From assembly GCA_002356435.2 (NCBI GenBank), contig AP018040.2, positions 3,410,001 to 3,474,000 on the forward strand: 64,000 nt of DNA. The letters are read 5' to 3'. Numbering within the stretch: position 1 is the stretch's first letter; each line of letters starts with the position of its first letter. Made by a program: the position numbers and the translations under genes. Source of the stretch: Petrimonas sp. IBARAKI (GTDB lineage Bacteria; Bacteroidota; Bacteroidia; Bacteroidales; Dysgonomonadaceae). Positions 50,398 to 60,229 of this stretch are shown piece after piece. The notes beneath the pieces are model-generated. The model ran no database searches. It saw only the letters and a program-made list of their open reading frames with translations, and was not told where the DNA came from.

Positions 50398-51317
50398 TTC
50401 TTTCTCTGAAGTTCCAACAAGGGACGGTAGCTGATAACTATAATCCCTTCCTTCTCAATCAGCTCTTTTAACTCATTGCTGGTGAAAAACTCCAGCTCTT
50501 TAATGCGTTTCGCTGCCGAATTGGTGATGGTGCGGATTTCTTCTCCTTCAGCAGATGCGTGAACGTAAATTTCCGTAACTCCGGGCTTCAGGTTTTTGAT
50601 ATAGTTTGTCCAAAACCCGGCTACATTTTCCGTAGAATACCCTTCAAACTCTTCGTGTATGAAGTAGTCGGGGTGTAAAATGCCTTCCCTGCGGCAAATC
50701 TCCCTGTAATCGGGAGCACCCAGGTTGTTAAGGGTCGTTTGAGAAGGCATGCGTAGTGGGAGATTAAACTCTTTTGCCAACTGAATGTACACCTTCATAT
50801 AGTCCGGCGAATATTGGTAAGTACCCATGTGCGAATCAATATGGGTCACAGGTATACCACTATCCAACGCTTTTTTAAGTTGGGCGCGTCCTTCAATCAA
50901 CGCCTCCTCCGGACCTGAAGAGGCATATACCTCCATAACTTCTTTCCACATATACCCTTGCCCGTCATACAGTCCGGGCACTTCGTTGCGGGGAGCCACG
51001 GTTCCCCATCGATAGTTTTTCCATTCCGAGGTCAGTGTCAAATGTACCCCAAAACCTTTACAGGGATTAGCTGCTGCGTATGAGGCAATCTCATTGTACC
51101 AGGGACAGGACGTCATTATGGTCGCCGAACTGATCAGTCCGTTTTCCATTCCCTCCACCGTAGCTTTGTTGGCCGCATGGCACATGCCGGCATCGTCATT
51201 GTTGATGATCAGGATTTTGTCGTTTCGTGTAAATCCCAATTTCTCAGCCAGGGTTTGACTGTACAAGTTCATGCAAGAATAAATTAGAATCAGTAAAAAA
51301 AAAGCTGTTTTTTTCAT
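50394..51317 (-). CDS. ChbG/HpnK (YdjC) family deacetylase-like protein, exported
   Basis: A 307-residue protein with a signal peptide (about 1-21). The YdjC metal-site segments are present: NNDDAGMCHA (Asp41, Asp42, His47), GVHLTLTSEW, and THIDSHMGTYQ. ChbG removes acetyl groups from N-acetyl-chitooligosaccharides and HpnK from N-acetylglucosamine-containing hopanoids. Here a secreted member could deacetylate amino sugars. It is translationally coupled (4-base overlap) to the ceramidase-like gene. Confidence 0.88.
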   Translation of the reverse strand: MKKTAFFLLILIYSCMNLYSQTLAEKLGFTRNDKILIINNDDAGMCHAANKATVEGMENGLISSATIMTSCPWYNEIASYAAANPCKGFGVHLTLTSEWKNYRWGTVAPRNEVPGLYDGQGYMWKEVMEVYASSGPEEALIEGRAQLKKALDSGIPVTHIDSHMGTYQYSPDYMKVYIQLAKEFNLPLRMPSQTTLNNLGAPDYREICRREGILHPDYFIHEEFEGYSTENVAGFWTNYIKNLKPGVTEIYVHASAEGEEIRTITNSAAKRIKELEFFTSNELKELIEKEGIIVISYRPLLELQRKK

Positions 51318-51345
51318 ATTTCTCCAATAATAAACGGTGGATGTC

Positions 51346-52701
51346 CTATTTTACGAATACCTGTTTTTTGTCTGCAACGAAGGTACGTGAACTTACCGAA
51401 TATTCACCTCCATTGGGGTCGGGATAAATCAAATCGATGTAGAATGCAGTATAGGAATCTTTTGGATATTTCAAGCGGGCCTTTACAGTGGACCCATCTT
51501 TTGGATCCGGTTTTATTTCCCGGCTTGTCCAGGTAGATTGGCGAAAGTCGCGGCTATCTGAAGAGGAGGACCACAACCTGGCACCTATCAATTCCCCGGA
51601 ACTTGCTTTAACCTCCAGATCAATATTTCGCCCCTTTTCGTTAAGGGTCCATGAACAGGCCGGTATAGGCCTATTTGTCAGGTTCAGGGCAAAAAAGGCA
51701 CTCAAGGCGGCCAGGGCCTGCTTCTTATCTCCCAGGTTGTGGCCGGCATTAGCCACATAATGCAGTAAGTTATGCCCGGGGATCTCGTTGATGTAGTGCT
51801 TTACTGCATCAACAGTCCAATAAGGGTCATTGGTACCCAGAATAATCATTTTTGGCAATAGAAGCTTATCCTTGTATGAGTAGGGGTCTATCATCTTTAC
51901 AACAGCACTTCCAAAGTCACTGTTTATCGACTGCGGTATCTCGAGATCCACATAATCCTGAATTTCTTCACTGTATTCTCCATACATCTCCTTTTGATAA
52001 TCCAGTGTCGCCGGCATGTTCAACATGTCAATGACCATGGGGGCAATGGCAACGATCCGTTTGTCTTCCGTCGCAGCTGACAGCCACGTGGTCCATCCTC
52101 GTTTTGAAGCTCCTGATACGACAAACCGGTTAAGTTCCCGCCCCAGGTGTTCAGCCGAGAATGCCTGTACCACATCCATTGCTTTAATGGCACTTTTTGT
52201 CATGGGGAAAAGCAGCGGCCAGGAGTAATCCTCATCTTTTTTAAACTCGTTCAGTGTATAGGATATCAGGGCATCTTCCGTTAATCCGTCGTACAGGGGC
52301 TGGTTAGGCACCTGGCGGAGCAAAACGGTTATCGCCTTGTTCTTATGCGCTAAATCGGCCATAAATGACGTTGTTTCATCGTTTTTTCCCGACACATTGG
52401 GAAATCCGTCCTTTACAGATCCGCCGGTAATGAACAAAAGTGCGCCATCGTACGCTATGGTTTGTGGTACAAAAATAATTATCTCGTGTTTCCACAGGAT
52501 TTGCTGCCATTTTTGCGAGATAAATAAAACCGAATAAGCCTGAGCCTTATCTACCGGATACGTCTCACGTACTTCCCAGGCGTTTGTATTATCGTTGTTA
52601 TTCAGGTAATGCATCAATGCCGTTTCAGGGGTTACATTCAGTTGAGCGAAACCCACTGACGACATGAACAGTATAAAGATTACAGAAAATATTTTTTTCA
52701 T
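51346..52701 (-). CDS. PhoPQ-activated pathogenicity-related protein-like (PqaA family), exported
   Basis: A 451-residue exported protein with a signal peptide (about 1-20). The PqaA-family core is seen: PETALMHYLNNNDNTNAWEVRE, then an alpha/beta-hydrolase-like region with VVSGASKRGWTTWLSA and AIAPMVIDMLN, and a later YVANAGHNLG. The family is found in bacteria and Dictyostelium (AprA), with the biochemical role unsettled. Its presence in a glycan locus is unusual. It could be an esterase on sulfated or acylated sugars. Confidence 0.88.
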   Translation of the reverse strand: MKKIFSVIFILFMSSVGFAQLNVTPETALMHYLNNNDNTNAWEVRETYPVDKAQAYSVLFISQKWQQILWKHEIIIFVPQTIAYDGALLFITGGSVKDGFPNVSGKNDETTSFMADLAHKNKAITVLLRQVPNQPLYDGLTEDALISYTLNEFKKDEDYSWPLLFPMTKSAIKAMDVVQAFSAEHLGRELNRFVVSGASKRGWTTWLSAATEDKRIVAIAPMVIDMLNMPATLDYQKEMYGEYSEEIQDYVDLEIPQSINSDFGSAVVKMIDPYSYKDKLLLPKMIILGTNDPYWTVDAVKHYINEIPGHNLLHYVANAGHNLGDKKQALAALSAFFALNLTNRPIPACSWTLNEKGRNIDLEVKASSGELIGARLWSSSSDSRDFRQSTWTSREIKPDPKDGSTVKARLKYPKDSYTAFYIDLIYPDPNGGEYSVSSRTFVADKKQVFVK

Positions 52702-52735
52702 TTGTTCGTTGTTTATTAATTAAAATTCGATTTCA

Positions 52736-54925
52736 TTACTCCAAGACTCGTAAGTAACGGGCCATCCAGTAGGGTAGAAGATACTCATCCCCGGCTAAAA
52801 TCCTGTTGCTTCCCCGGTCGCTATCCAGCTGGAATTCGTTGGCGTTGTGTCGGTTCATCGGACGTTCTCCCTTGGGAAGCAACTCCCGGGAGGATTGTTC
52901 CCTGAAATTTCCGATGGAGTCTTTAGGCAAGAACTCTACATCTTTCCGGTGGGAATTTTGCACCGCGTATCTTCGGGTATCCGCAGGAAATTCACGTAAA
53001 TACCAGATTACAGACTTCTGGTCAATTTCACCCGAGGTCCCGTAAGTCAATAAATTCCATAACGCATTTCGTTCCGGTTTTTCTATTTCCCAATGATCGT
53101 TGATCATTTTTTTATATTCATCCCTGAGGGTATCGTCAAATGCGTAATGATACAATACCCAATAGGTAAGAAACGCCATCTCATCATCGGAGTGGTTCCA
53201 GTCTTGTCCCATGGTTATTCCCTGGTGTTGAAATCCGGACGTAAACCGGATGTTTTTCATCGGAATTTTCATGTTCTCCAGATAACCGTGGTCCTCCATC
53301 ATGCGGTACGCCTCTGTTTTATAGATCTCTTTGCCGGTCAGCCTGTACGCCAATTGTAGCCCCGCGATCGTCAGCGTACTGTTTAATCTTCTATCGAACT
53401 GCGTTTCAGCAAAAGAGTTTACATACGCTGGATTCCATCTTCCCCACAAGGTGGGCTGGCCATCATAATCAATGAAGTAATAATCGTTCGATACAATATG
53501 CGTCATGATCGCATCGATATAATCGGCTACCCTTTGCTTCTCCTCCGGGGTTTCCGCAATAAACTGATCGATAACGGATGCTACGAAAATATATCCTACA
53601 AACTCGTCGGTGCTGGTCGTTCCCTTCCACCACCAATCTGGATCAATGGCGGGCCGCCAAGGGATAGTATCCCCCGCAATATATCCTGTTCGCTCAAAGG
53701 TCCTGCCTGAGAATCCCGTGATGGGATGAATAACGAGCAGGCGTTCGTAGGGCTCGAACGATTCCCAGACATACTGCTTAGCTGCTTTCTCTTTGGTTAC
53801 AGCATACCGGAAAGCCTGGCTCCCCAGATAAAAAGAGGTCCAAAGACCATCGTTGTCGTTGTCTTCCAACCGAATCGATGTGGGGTCTTCCGGATCCAAC
53901 AGCCGGGCTTCAGCAGAAAAACCGAATCTCAAATGGTATTTCCGGAGGTTGTCCTGCAGATAGGTTGCTTTTCCGGCCAATGTTTCCTCTTTGAAATGGA
54001 TTTTGTTTAACCCGGTGGGAGTAAGCAAGTAGGCATTGCCCGATCGATCCAGTGTCATGTCGATCACGTTGTTCTGGTCCAGCCAACGTTCCTCGGTAAA
54101 GTAACGGATACCTTCCCTGTCCTTGTAATATGCGCCAAAGTCTGTTGCAAACCAGTGACGGCCGTTAGCCGACAGCAACTTTCTGATCTCCGGCACGGGT
54201 AAGCGGTTGTTCTTTTCCGATATCACAGTACCTTTTTCATCGGTTTCGTAATATCCGTCAACCGTTCCTATAACGATTCTGTCTCCGGCAAGGGCCATGG
54301 CGGTTATACCTTCTCCCCGGTGGATCCTGCTCCATTGGCAGTTGTCCAAACGATAAACGGATGTCGGAGATAACAGGTAAAACTTGCCTGCCTCTACCTG
54401 CAAATCAATAAAACGGTCTTCGGGTAGTTTAATGTCCGACAGCTTGTTGTTGCCCCGGTATACGGCGCTTGTTCTGTTCCCCAGCAGAAGAACCTCTCCC
54501 GATTTATTAACAGCCAAACGTATGTATTGATTTTCAGGAAATTGCCCGCAAATATTTCCTGCATGCATGTTAGTCAGGAACCGGTCGGCATAGAGATAAT
54601 ACAGGTAACCCGTTTCTTCCTGGATAGATATATCCATCGGGATCTTATCGGCAAGAGAGCTGTACATAAGGTCTTTGGAGATAATCTCCCCGGGAAAATC
54701 CCTGAACACCCCCTTGTCTGTCAATACAAATACGCTGTTGTCTCCGTTAACCACTACTTTTTTTAGTTCAGTCCCATCCCACCCGGGCGACACCCTGTAT
54801 TTCACCGAAACTGGAGTAACATACGGTTCGTCTTTTACCGAACCCTTGAGCCTACCTCCTCCGGTAGGCCCGCAGGCAAGTAAAACGAGTAAAGAGATAG
54901 TTATTAGGACAGAATATATTTTCAT
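52736..54925 (-). CDS. Large lipoprotein, propeller-like half plus helical half, unknown
   Basis: A 729-residue lipoprotein starting MKIYSVLITISLL with lipobox LLAC. Residues about 30-330 hold short beta-repeats resembling a propeller (VFVLTDKGVF, YYLYADRFLT, GDRIVIGTVDG, RHWFATDFGAYY). Residues about 340-729 look like a helical (alpha/alpha) barrel and contain WWWKGTTSTDEFVGYIF, TLWGRWNPAYVNSFAE, FQHQGITMGQDWNHSDDEMAF and RHNANEF. I do not recognise a family. The fold and aromatic residues suggest a glycan-active enzyme or binder. It follows susD after 38 bases. Confidence 0.7.
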   Translation of the reverse strand: MKIYSVLITISLLVLLACGPTGGGRLKGSVKDEPYVTPVSVKYRVSPGWDGTELKKVVVNGDNSVFVLTDKGVFRDFPGEIISKDLMYSSLADKIPMDISIQEETGYLYYLYADRFLTNMHAGNICGQFPENQYIRLAVNKSGEVLLLGNRTSAVYRGNNKLSDIKLPEDRFIDLQVEAGKFYLLSPTSVYRLDNCQWSRIHRGEGITAMALAGDRIVIGTVDGYYETDEKGTVISEKNNRLPVPEIRKLLSANGRHWFATDFGAYYKDREGIRYFTEERWLDQNNVIDMTLDRSGNAYLLTPTGLNKIHFKEETLAGKATYLQDNLRKYHLRFGFSAEARLLDPEDPTSIRLEDNDNDGLWTSFYLGSQAFRYAVTKEKAAKQYVWESFEPYERLLVIHPITGFSGRTFERTGYIAGDTIPWRPAIDPDWWWKGTTSTDEFVGYIFVASVIDQFIAETPEEKQRVADYIDAIMTHIVSNDYYFIDYDGQPTLWGRWNPAYVNSFAETQFDRRLNSTLTIAGLQLAYRLTGKEIYKTEAYRMMEDHGYLENMKIPMKNIRFTSGFQHQGITMGQDWNHSDDEMAFLTYWVLYHYAFDDTLRDEYKKMINDHWEIEKPERNALWNLLTYGTSGEIDQKSVIWYLREFPADTRRYAVQNSHRKDVEFLPKDSIGNFREQSSRELLPKGERPMNRHNANEFQLDSDRGSNRILAGDEYLLPYWMARYLRVLE

Positions 54926-54963
54926 CTGGTTTTTTTTTGAATTTCTACAGTGATATTCGTTTA

Positions 54964-56619
54964 TCAATAAGGTTTCCCGGTTCCCTGAAGAACCCACATC
55001 TTCGACCAGGCACTATTCTTGGTCTGATCGGTACCCTGATAGGGTGTCGCTTCCAGCCTTTCAACGGCTGCTTCAACGTTGGCCCTGTTTTTCTCCACCT
55101 CATCGTTCGTGTGATAGTACCACCGGATAGGTAATACCGGACGTATGGCCGATGGTCCCGTCTTCAGGTCAGGCAGTCCGGTCCTTCTCCAGTCGAACCA
55201 GGCCTCTTGAGCCGTTGTCCAACTGGCTATCCATTTTTGTTCAATGATGCTCTCCAGTCCACCATAAGGTACTCTTGTGATGTAATTGTCAAAATCATTC
55301 CCTACCCCCCAGGCTTTGAGAGACTCCCTGACCCCGTCGGCATAATATTCGGCAGGATCACCCGGAATCCACCCTCGATAAGCAGCCTCAGCGAGTATCA
55401 GGTTGGTTTCACAAGCAGAAATCAACCTCATCAGCACAAAAGGATCGGTTGTTTTTTTATACCTGCTGTTCAAATGGGACGCGTGCGGATTAACTGTCCC
55501 CTGGGCAGAGTTGGCATTATTCATATTAAAGATCTGTACCCTGGAGTGAGAAACAGGTACGCCTGCATATTCCGGATCGAAATCTACTTTCATCGCATTG
55601 GTCTCTTCAAAAGCACTCACGATGTCCTGCGAGACTTCGCGCTTGCCTTCAACGATCCGGTCTATTCCGCTACCCTGAACCAACACCAAAGGAATCTCAA
55701 TCTTATCTGCCCATACCGCCAGCCGCGGATCATCGTATTCCCTGAGTACATCTACCAGTGTTTTTGCCAGTTTCACCCTCATATAGGCTCCGGCAGGATC
55801 GGTATCGTAGACCGTATTCAGCGGGTTGGAGACACCTTCTGATGTCCCGGGGAAACTGATGTTTGCATCATCCTCCGCAACGGTTATCAATGGAAATTGT
55901 ACAGGGTTATCCGCCATCTTCTTGATCCCTGCCTCGGCAAAAGAGGGTTCTTTCGCCTGTAGCCGCATATAATACCGCAAAGCAAGGGAGTTCGCAAATT
56001 TCCGCCATTTTGAAGCATCTCCTTTGTAAACCACGTCTTGTTTGGACACAATATTCTTATATTCACTGGCACTTTTTGAAAGCAACGTATTGGCAGTATC
56101 CAGATCAGCCAGAATACCCCGGTAGATTTCCTGCTGCGGATCAAAAGCCGGCCTGAAGTAATCAGCTCCAAGTTCCGCCTTAAGCGCGTCCTTATAAGGT
56201 GCGTCACCCCAGATATCGGTTATTAAGCCAAAAACATACGATCTCATAATACGGGCTACTCCTTCGTGAAAGGTGTAATCTCCTTTTACCGCTTTATTAA
56301 AGTACTCGTTGTTGTTCATCAAAATGCTGTAATAACCATTCCAGCTGTGTGAAAGGCTGTTCCATTCATAATTGTTGTGTCCGCCTGCCCATCCGGTATG
56401 TTGTGTATGTTGCATTACTCCGGAAAACGTACCAAAACCGATGCTATATATTGTTTGTCCCGTATTGGTTTGAATCGTAGGCAACAAAAAATTCACGTCT
56501 GCAATGGCAGGATCAACTCCATTTGGATTGATATTTAGCTCTTCGAGATCCTTGCAGGAGATAACAAAGCCAACCATCAATATTAACGCTACGGTAAAAC
56601 GTTTTTTAATCTTATTCAT
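54964..56619 (-). CDS. SusD/RagB-family outer membrane lipoprotein
   Basis: A 551-residue surface glycan-binding lipoprotein with lipobox VISC (Cys22) and the typical start CKDLEELNINPNG. The TPR-rich N-terminal half (YYSILMNNNEYFNKAVKG ... IMRSYVFGLITDIWGDAPYKDAL) and the ligand-binding C-terminal half (QEAWFDWRRTGLPDL) are visible, most like the SusD-like_2 group. It forms a lid on the SusC transporter 14 bases upstream. Confidence 0.95.
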   Translation of the reverse strand: MNKIKKRFTVALILMVGFVISCKDLEELNINPNGVDPAIADVNFLLPTIQTNTGQTIYSIGFGTFSGVMQHTQHTGWAGGHNNYEWNSLSHSWNGYYSILMNNNEYFNKAVKGDYTFHEGVARIMRSYVFGLITDIWGDAPYKDALKAELGADYFRPAFDPQQEIYRGILADLDTANTLLSKSASEYKNIVSKQDVVYKGDASKWRKFANSLALRYYMRLQAKEPSFAEAGIKKMADNPVQFPLITVAEDDANISFPGTSEGVSNPLNTVYDTDPAGAYMRVKLAKTLVDVLREYDDPRLAVWADKIEIPLVLVQGSGIDRIVEGKREVSQDIVSAFEETNAMKVDFDPEYAGVPVSHSRVQIFNMNNANSAQGTVNPHASHLNSRYKKTTDPFVLMRLISACETNLILAEAAYRGWIPGDPAEYYADGVRESLKAWGVGNDFDNYITRVPYGGLESIIEQKWIASWTTAQEAWFDWRRTGLPDLKTGPSAIRPVLPIRWYYHTNDEVEKNRANVEAAVERLEATPYQGTDQTKNSAWSKMWVLQGTGKPY

Positions 56620-56633
56620 GACATTATTCTCAT

Positions 56634-59600
56634 TTAAAAAGAAAAACTTAATTTGAATCCTACCGGAACTACCCAGGGTTCGGCGTTGAAGCGTTCGACC
56701 CCTTGTTTAAACGTTCCATTGCCCGCAGATTGATATGCTTTCTCGGGATCTATTCCCATACCTGCATTTTTCGTCCAAATCATAATGTTTCTACTGTACA
56801 CGGAAACATTCAGGTCCCTTATCCCCAATTTTTGGGAGGCTCTCTGAGGAACCCGGTAGTTCAGTGCAATCTCTCTTAACTTTACATAGTCCGCATCAAA
56901 CAGGTTCGCTTCTCCAATATCCCAGGGATAACTCATGACATACGGCCTGAACTCGGTTCCTTCGTTTCCCAGATTCTCCTTTGTCAGGATAAAATTGCCG
57001 CTATCGTCGTAATATCCGTAAACGCCGGGTGCAAAAGTGCCGTCATAAGCTCCTATTCCCGTATAAAAATCGTTGTAATATCCGCCAAAATCAGGTGTTG
57101 GTCCCCCAACAGGCCTTGGATTGTTGGTAAAAATCAAGGCATCAGCGTTGGCTACTACCCAGTCGCGCAGGGCATTACTCGGATTGCCGCCCAGCCCGTC
57201 TGGCGGGATAACGAGTTGGTTGAGCCATGTATTCGAAACAACCCCTTCTGTCAGGTACCTCCAGGTTTGAGACACGTATTGTCCGCCCGATCTCCAGTCA
57301 AAGGTCATACTCAAGCTGAAGTTTTTGTATGAAAGCGTGGTCTGAAACCCCATGATAAAGCTCGGGTTATAATTTCCTACTTTGGAGTATTCGTCTTCCG
57401 ACTGCCATTCGGCATCCTCGCTGTTTTCCGGCAGCAGAGGATAATTGTAGTACTTTGAATTCTTGTCGGTAACCCTCAGTATTTTCCGGCTGTAAAGATT
57501 CCCGATCAGACCGTCTCTGCCCAACTCCTCATTTTTTGCATATGCAATATTCTTAACTCTTGCCTCGCTCCAAAACTCCACAAAATCTGTCCCCTCCGAC
57601 AATTCCAGTAAGTGAGTTCTGTTCTTTGTGAAATTTGCATTGATATCCCAAGTCCAGTCATTGGTCTGTATAGGCGTAAAGCCGAGCATCAGCTCGACGC
57701 CTTTGCTCTGCAATAATCCGGCATTGATTTTAATGCTGTTGAAACCCGTTGACCCTGCCAGGGGAACACTTAGAATCTGGTTACGGTTGTCTTCCTTGTA
57801 GTAGGTACCTTCAAACCGCAGCCGGTTATTGAACATCCTCAAGTCAACCCCCACTTCATACGATGTAGCTTCTTCGGGAAGGAGCACCGGGTTTAGCAGG
57901 TTTCCGGGCTTCCCCAGCCTGATGGCTTCCCCCCACTGTCCCGCATCAAAATAGGTGGCATAAAGGCTGTAGGGCGAAGTATCATTTCCTACCTGTGCAA
58001 TACCTCCCCTTATTTTGAAAAGGTTTATCCGTTTTCCCAGATCGAACATGTTATTCACTATGAAACTTAAAGAAGAAGAGGGATAGAAATAGGATCTGTT
58101 TTCAGAGGGAAGCGTACTGGCCCAGTCGTTCCTCGCGGTAAGATCGAGGTAGACCATGTCTTTCCACCCCAGATTACCCATCGCATACACACTGTGGATT
58201 GCTCTTTCGTAACGGGCATTGGAATAGTTTAACGAAGTATTTTCAATGTTCTGGACCGTGTACAAATAAGGGATGATTAATCCTGAACCGGGTTTGGACG
58301 AATTGCTGATGTGTGACCAGTTGGCGTACAACACGTTTCCTCCGGCAGATGCGGTTAACGAAAAATCATTCCAGTTGTTTTTATAGGTAGCCAACACATC
58401 GGCATTTGTTTCAGCACTTTCACTGGTTACTATACCGTATGCCCCGTTGTTGGGCTCCCCTGAAAAGCCCGGATCCATTTTCGTTTCCCTGACTTCATCA
58501 GACTTATTCAATGCGTATCTTCCCATAAAACTGAGTTGCGGAGTTACCTCCCATGTAGCCGATACATTTCCGATAAGCCTGTTTCTTTTAAACCGGTTGT
58601 TGATCCCATATACGAGGAAATAAGGGTTTTCCCAACCCTCTCCGATGGTAAGAACCTCATTTCCACCAAGTTTATACGCTTTCAACTGACGAATATCAAC
58701 GTTGGGTGGCGTCCAGGCAGCCCACTGTAAAGGGTTAGCCCCCCGTTCCTGGGTGGCCGGCCTGTTGTCGGCCCAGTTTTGCGTATAGTTAATATCGGTA
58801 CTGACTGTAAATCCCTTCCGCATTTCGGACGTTGCAGAAAGAGTTAAATTATTTCTGTTAAGATCAGAATTGGGCACCAAACCCTTATTGGTCATATTCG
58901 ATATTCCAAGCCTGTAGTTCACAAGATCCGTAACACTGGATATGGATATGCTGTTGGTGCTGGTAATTGCACTCCTGTTGATAAAATTTTTGTAGTTGTC
59001 AGGATAGGCAATCAGCTCCGTTGGTATTGCTGCTCCATTCGCGTCGAGTGGGGCAAACGGTTGTACCTGCCAATACCCCTTATTTAATTCAGGGCCTGCA
59101 CCGGCCACTTCCGATACATTGTAGGGCGGTATAACTCCATTGGCAAAGGTCTTATCCGTATAACTCCGTGCTCCAAATCCAAAACGGTTCTGCACATCCA
59201 GGTACTTCGAAGGAATATCAAAAACGGTGTTCGAAACCACTTCCACTTTCATTCCTCCCCTCTGATTAGCCTTTTTTGTGGTAATGAGTACTACCCCGTT
59301 ACCGGCACGTGTGCCATACAAGGCCGCTGCACTTGGGCCTTTGAGGATGGAAATGCTTTCGATACTTTCGGGATCGATATCCGAAATGGAATTCCCGTAG
59401 TCGACCAGATTGCCGCTGCCAAAACCTCCTACATTATTTACCGAGCTTGTCATGGGTACTCCGTCAATAACAAACAACGGCTGATTATCCGTACTCATGG
59501 AAGTAGCCCCCCGTATAACCATGCTTACCGTAGATCCTGTTCCACCGGTAGAGTTAATGGTTACCCCGGTTACTTTTCCTGCCATAGAAGTGAGGATATT

Positions 59601-60068
59601 CTCATGAACAACCTTCGATAACTCTTCAGAAGCAATTTTTCCTACCGAATAGCCCAGCGATTTCTCCTCACGCCTAATACCAAGAGCTGTAACTACCAGT
59701 TCATCCAGGGCCTCAGCACTCTCAACCATTAAAACGTTAATGGAGTTCCTGCCTCCTACAGCAATTTTCTGAGGGGCAAATCCTAAGTAGGAGAACACAA
59801 GGGTTGCATTTTCAGGTACCTCTATACTGTAAGTTCCGTCCATGTCGGTCACAGTACCTGTAGTAGTTTCTTCCACAACAATGGATACTCCGGGAAGAAT
59901 CGCTCCATCGATCGCTGACGTAACTGTTCCTGTAACACGTATGGTGTTTTGCCCGGCTCCTGTTGGTTGCGCATAACAGTTCTCCAAAAGAACCACAAGA
60001 AAGAATACGGACAAGAAAAACGCCAACACATTATTGCTTTTTATCTTTTGTAAAATAATTATTTTCAT
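56634..60068 (-). CDS. SusC/RagA-family TonB-dependent outer membrane transporter
   Basis: A 1144-residue transporter from the ATG at 60068 (a TTG lies 24 bases earlier). After a signal peptide come a carboxypeptidase-regulatory-like domain (IRVTGTVTSAIDGAILPGVSIVVEE...), the SusC signature DELVVTALGIRREEKSLGYSV, a plug, and a beta-barrel ending in KLSFSF, the usual C-terminal aromatic. It imports oligosaccharides with the SusD partner. A TAnnTTTG box and a leader hairpin lie upstream (60102-60174). Confidence 0.96.
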   Translation of the reverse strand: MKIIILQKIKSNNVLAFFLSVFFLVVLLENCYAQPTGAGQNTIRVTGTVTSAIDGAILPGVSIVVEETTTGTVTDMDGTYSIEVPENATLVFSYLGFAPQKIAVGGRNSINVLMVESAEALDELVVTALGIRREEKSLGYSVGKIASEELSKVVHENILTSMAGKVTGVTINSTGGTGSTVSMVIRGATSMSTDNQPLFVIDGVPMTSSVNNVGGFGSGNLVDYGNSISDIDPESIESISILKGPSAAALYGTRAGNGVVLITTKKANQRGGMKVEVVSNTVFDIPSKYLDVQNRFGFGARSYTDKTFANGVIPPYNVSEVAGAGPELNKGYWQVQPFAPLDANGAAIPTELIAYPDNYKNFINRSAITSTNSISISSVTDLVNYRLGISNMTNKGLVPNSDLNRNNLTLSATSEMRKGFTVSTDINYTQNWADNRPATQERGANPLQWAAWTPPNVDIRQLKAYKLGGNEVLTIGEGWENPYFLVYGINNRFKRNRLIGNVSATWEVTPQLSFMGRYALNKSDEVRETKMDPGFSGEPNNGAYGIVTSESAETNADVLATYKNNWNDFSLTASAGGNVLYANWSHISNSSKPGSGLIIPYLYTVQNIENTSLNYSNARYERAIHSVYAMGNLGWKDMVYLDLTARNDWASTLPSENRSYFYPSSSLSFIVNNMFDLGKRINLFKIRGGIAQVGNDTSPYSLYATYFDAGQWGEAIRLGKPGNLLNPVLLPEEATSYEVGVDLRMFNNRLRFEGTYYKEDNRNQILSVPLAGSTGFNSIKINAGLLQSKGVELMLGFTPIQTNDWTWDINANFTKNRTHLLELSEGTDFVEFWSEARVKNIAYAKNEELGRDGLIGNLYSRKILRVTDKNSKYYNYPLLPENSEDAEWQSEDEYSKVGNYNPSFIMGFQTTLSYKNFSLSMTFDWRSGGQYVSQTWRYLTEGVVSNTWLNQLVIPPDGLGGNPSNALRDWVVANADALIFTNNPRPVGGPTPDFGGYYNDFYTGIGAYDGTFAPGVYGYYDDSGNFILTKENLGNEGTEFRPYVMSYPWDIGEANLFDADYVKLREIALNYRVPQRASQKLGIRDLNVSVYSRNIMIWTKNAGMGIDPEKAYQSAGNGTFKQGVERFNAEPWVVPVGFKLSFSF

Positions 60069-60101
60069 ACGACTAAGATTATTAACTTTCAATAAAGTCA
60101 G

Positions 60102-60163
60102 CTATTCGCGCGCTACAGCATAACTCGCTCAAGCTTGGTTTTGCTCCTTGGCTTTGCGAATAG
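60102..60163 (-). promoter_or_regulatory. Inverted repeat in the susC leader
   Basis: CTATTCGC (60102-60109) pairs with GCGAATAG (60156-60163), 8 bp, with a 46-base loop that can itself fold (CAAGCTTG palindrome). It lies between the -7 box and the susC start, so it would form a leader RNA hairpin. It may stabilise the mRNA or be a regulatory structure. Confidence 0.35.
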
Positions 60164-60166
60164 TTT

Positions 60167-60174
60167 CAAAGGTA
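60167..60174 (-). promoter_or_regulatory. Bacteroidota -7 box for susC
   Basis: The minus strand reads TACCTTTG, matching TAnnTTTG. Transcription would start near 60160, giving a leader of roughly 90 bases. Confidence 0.55.
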
Positions 60175-60229
60175 TTGTAGGAAACGCGCTCTTATCACGC
60201 CCGTCTCATACCGAACCATTTAACAGGAT

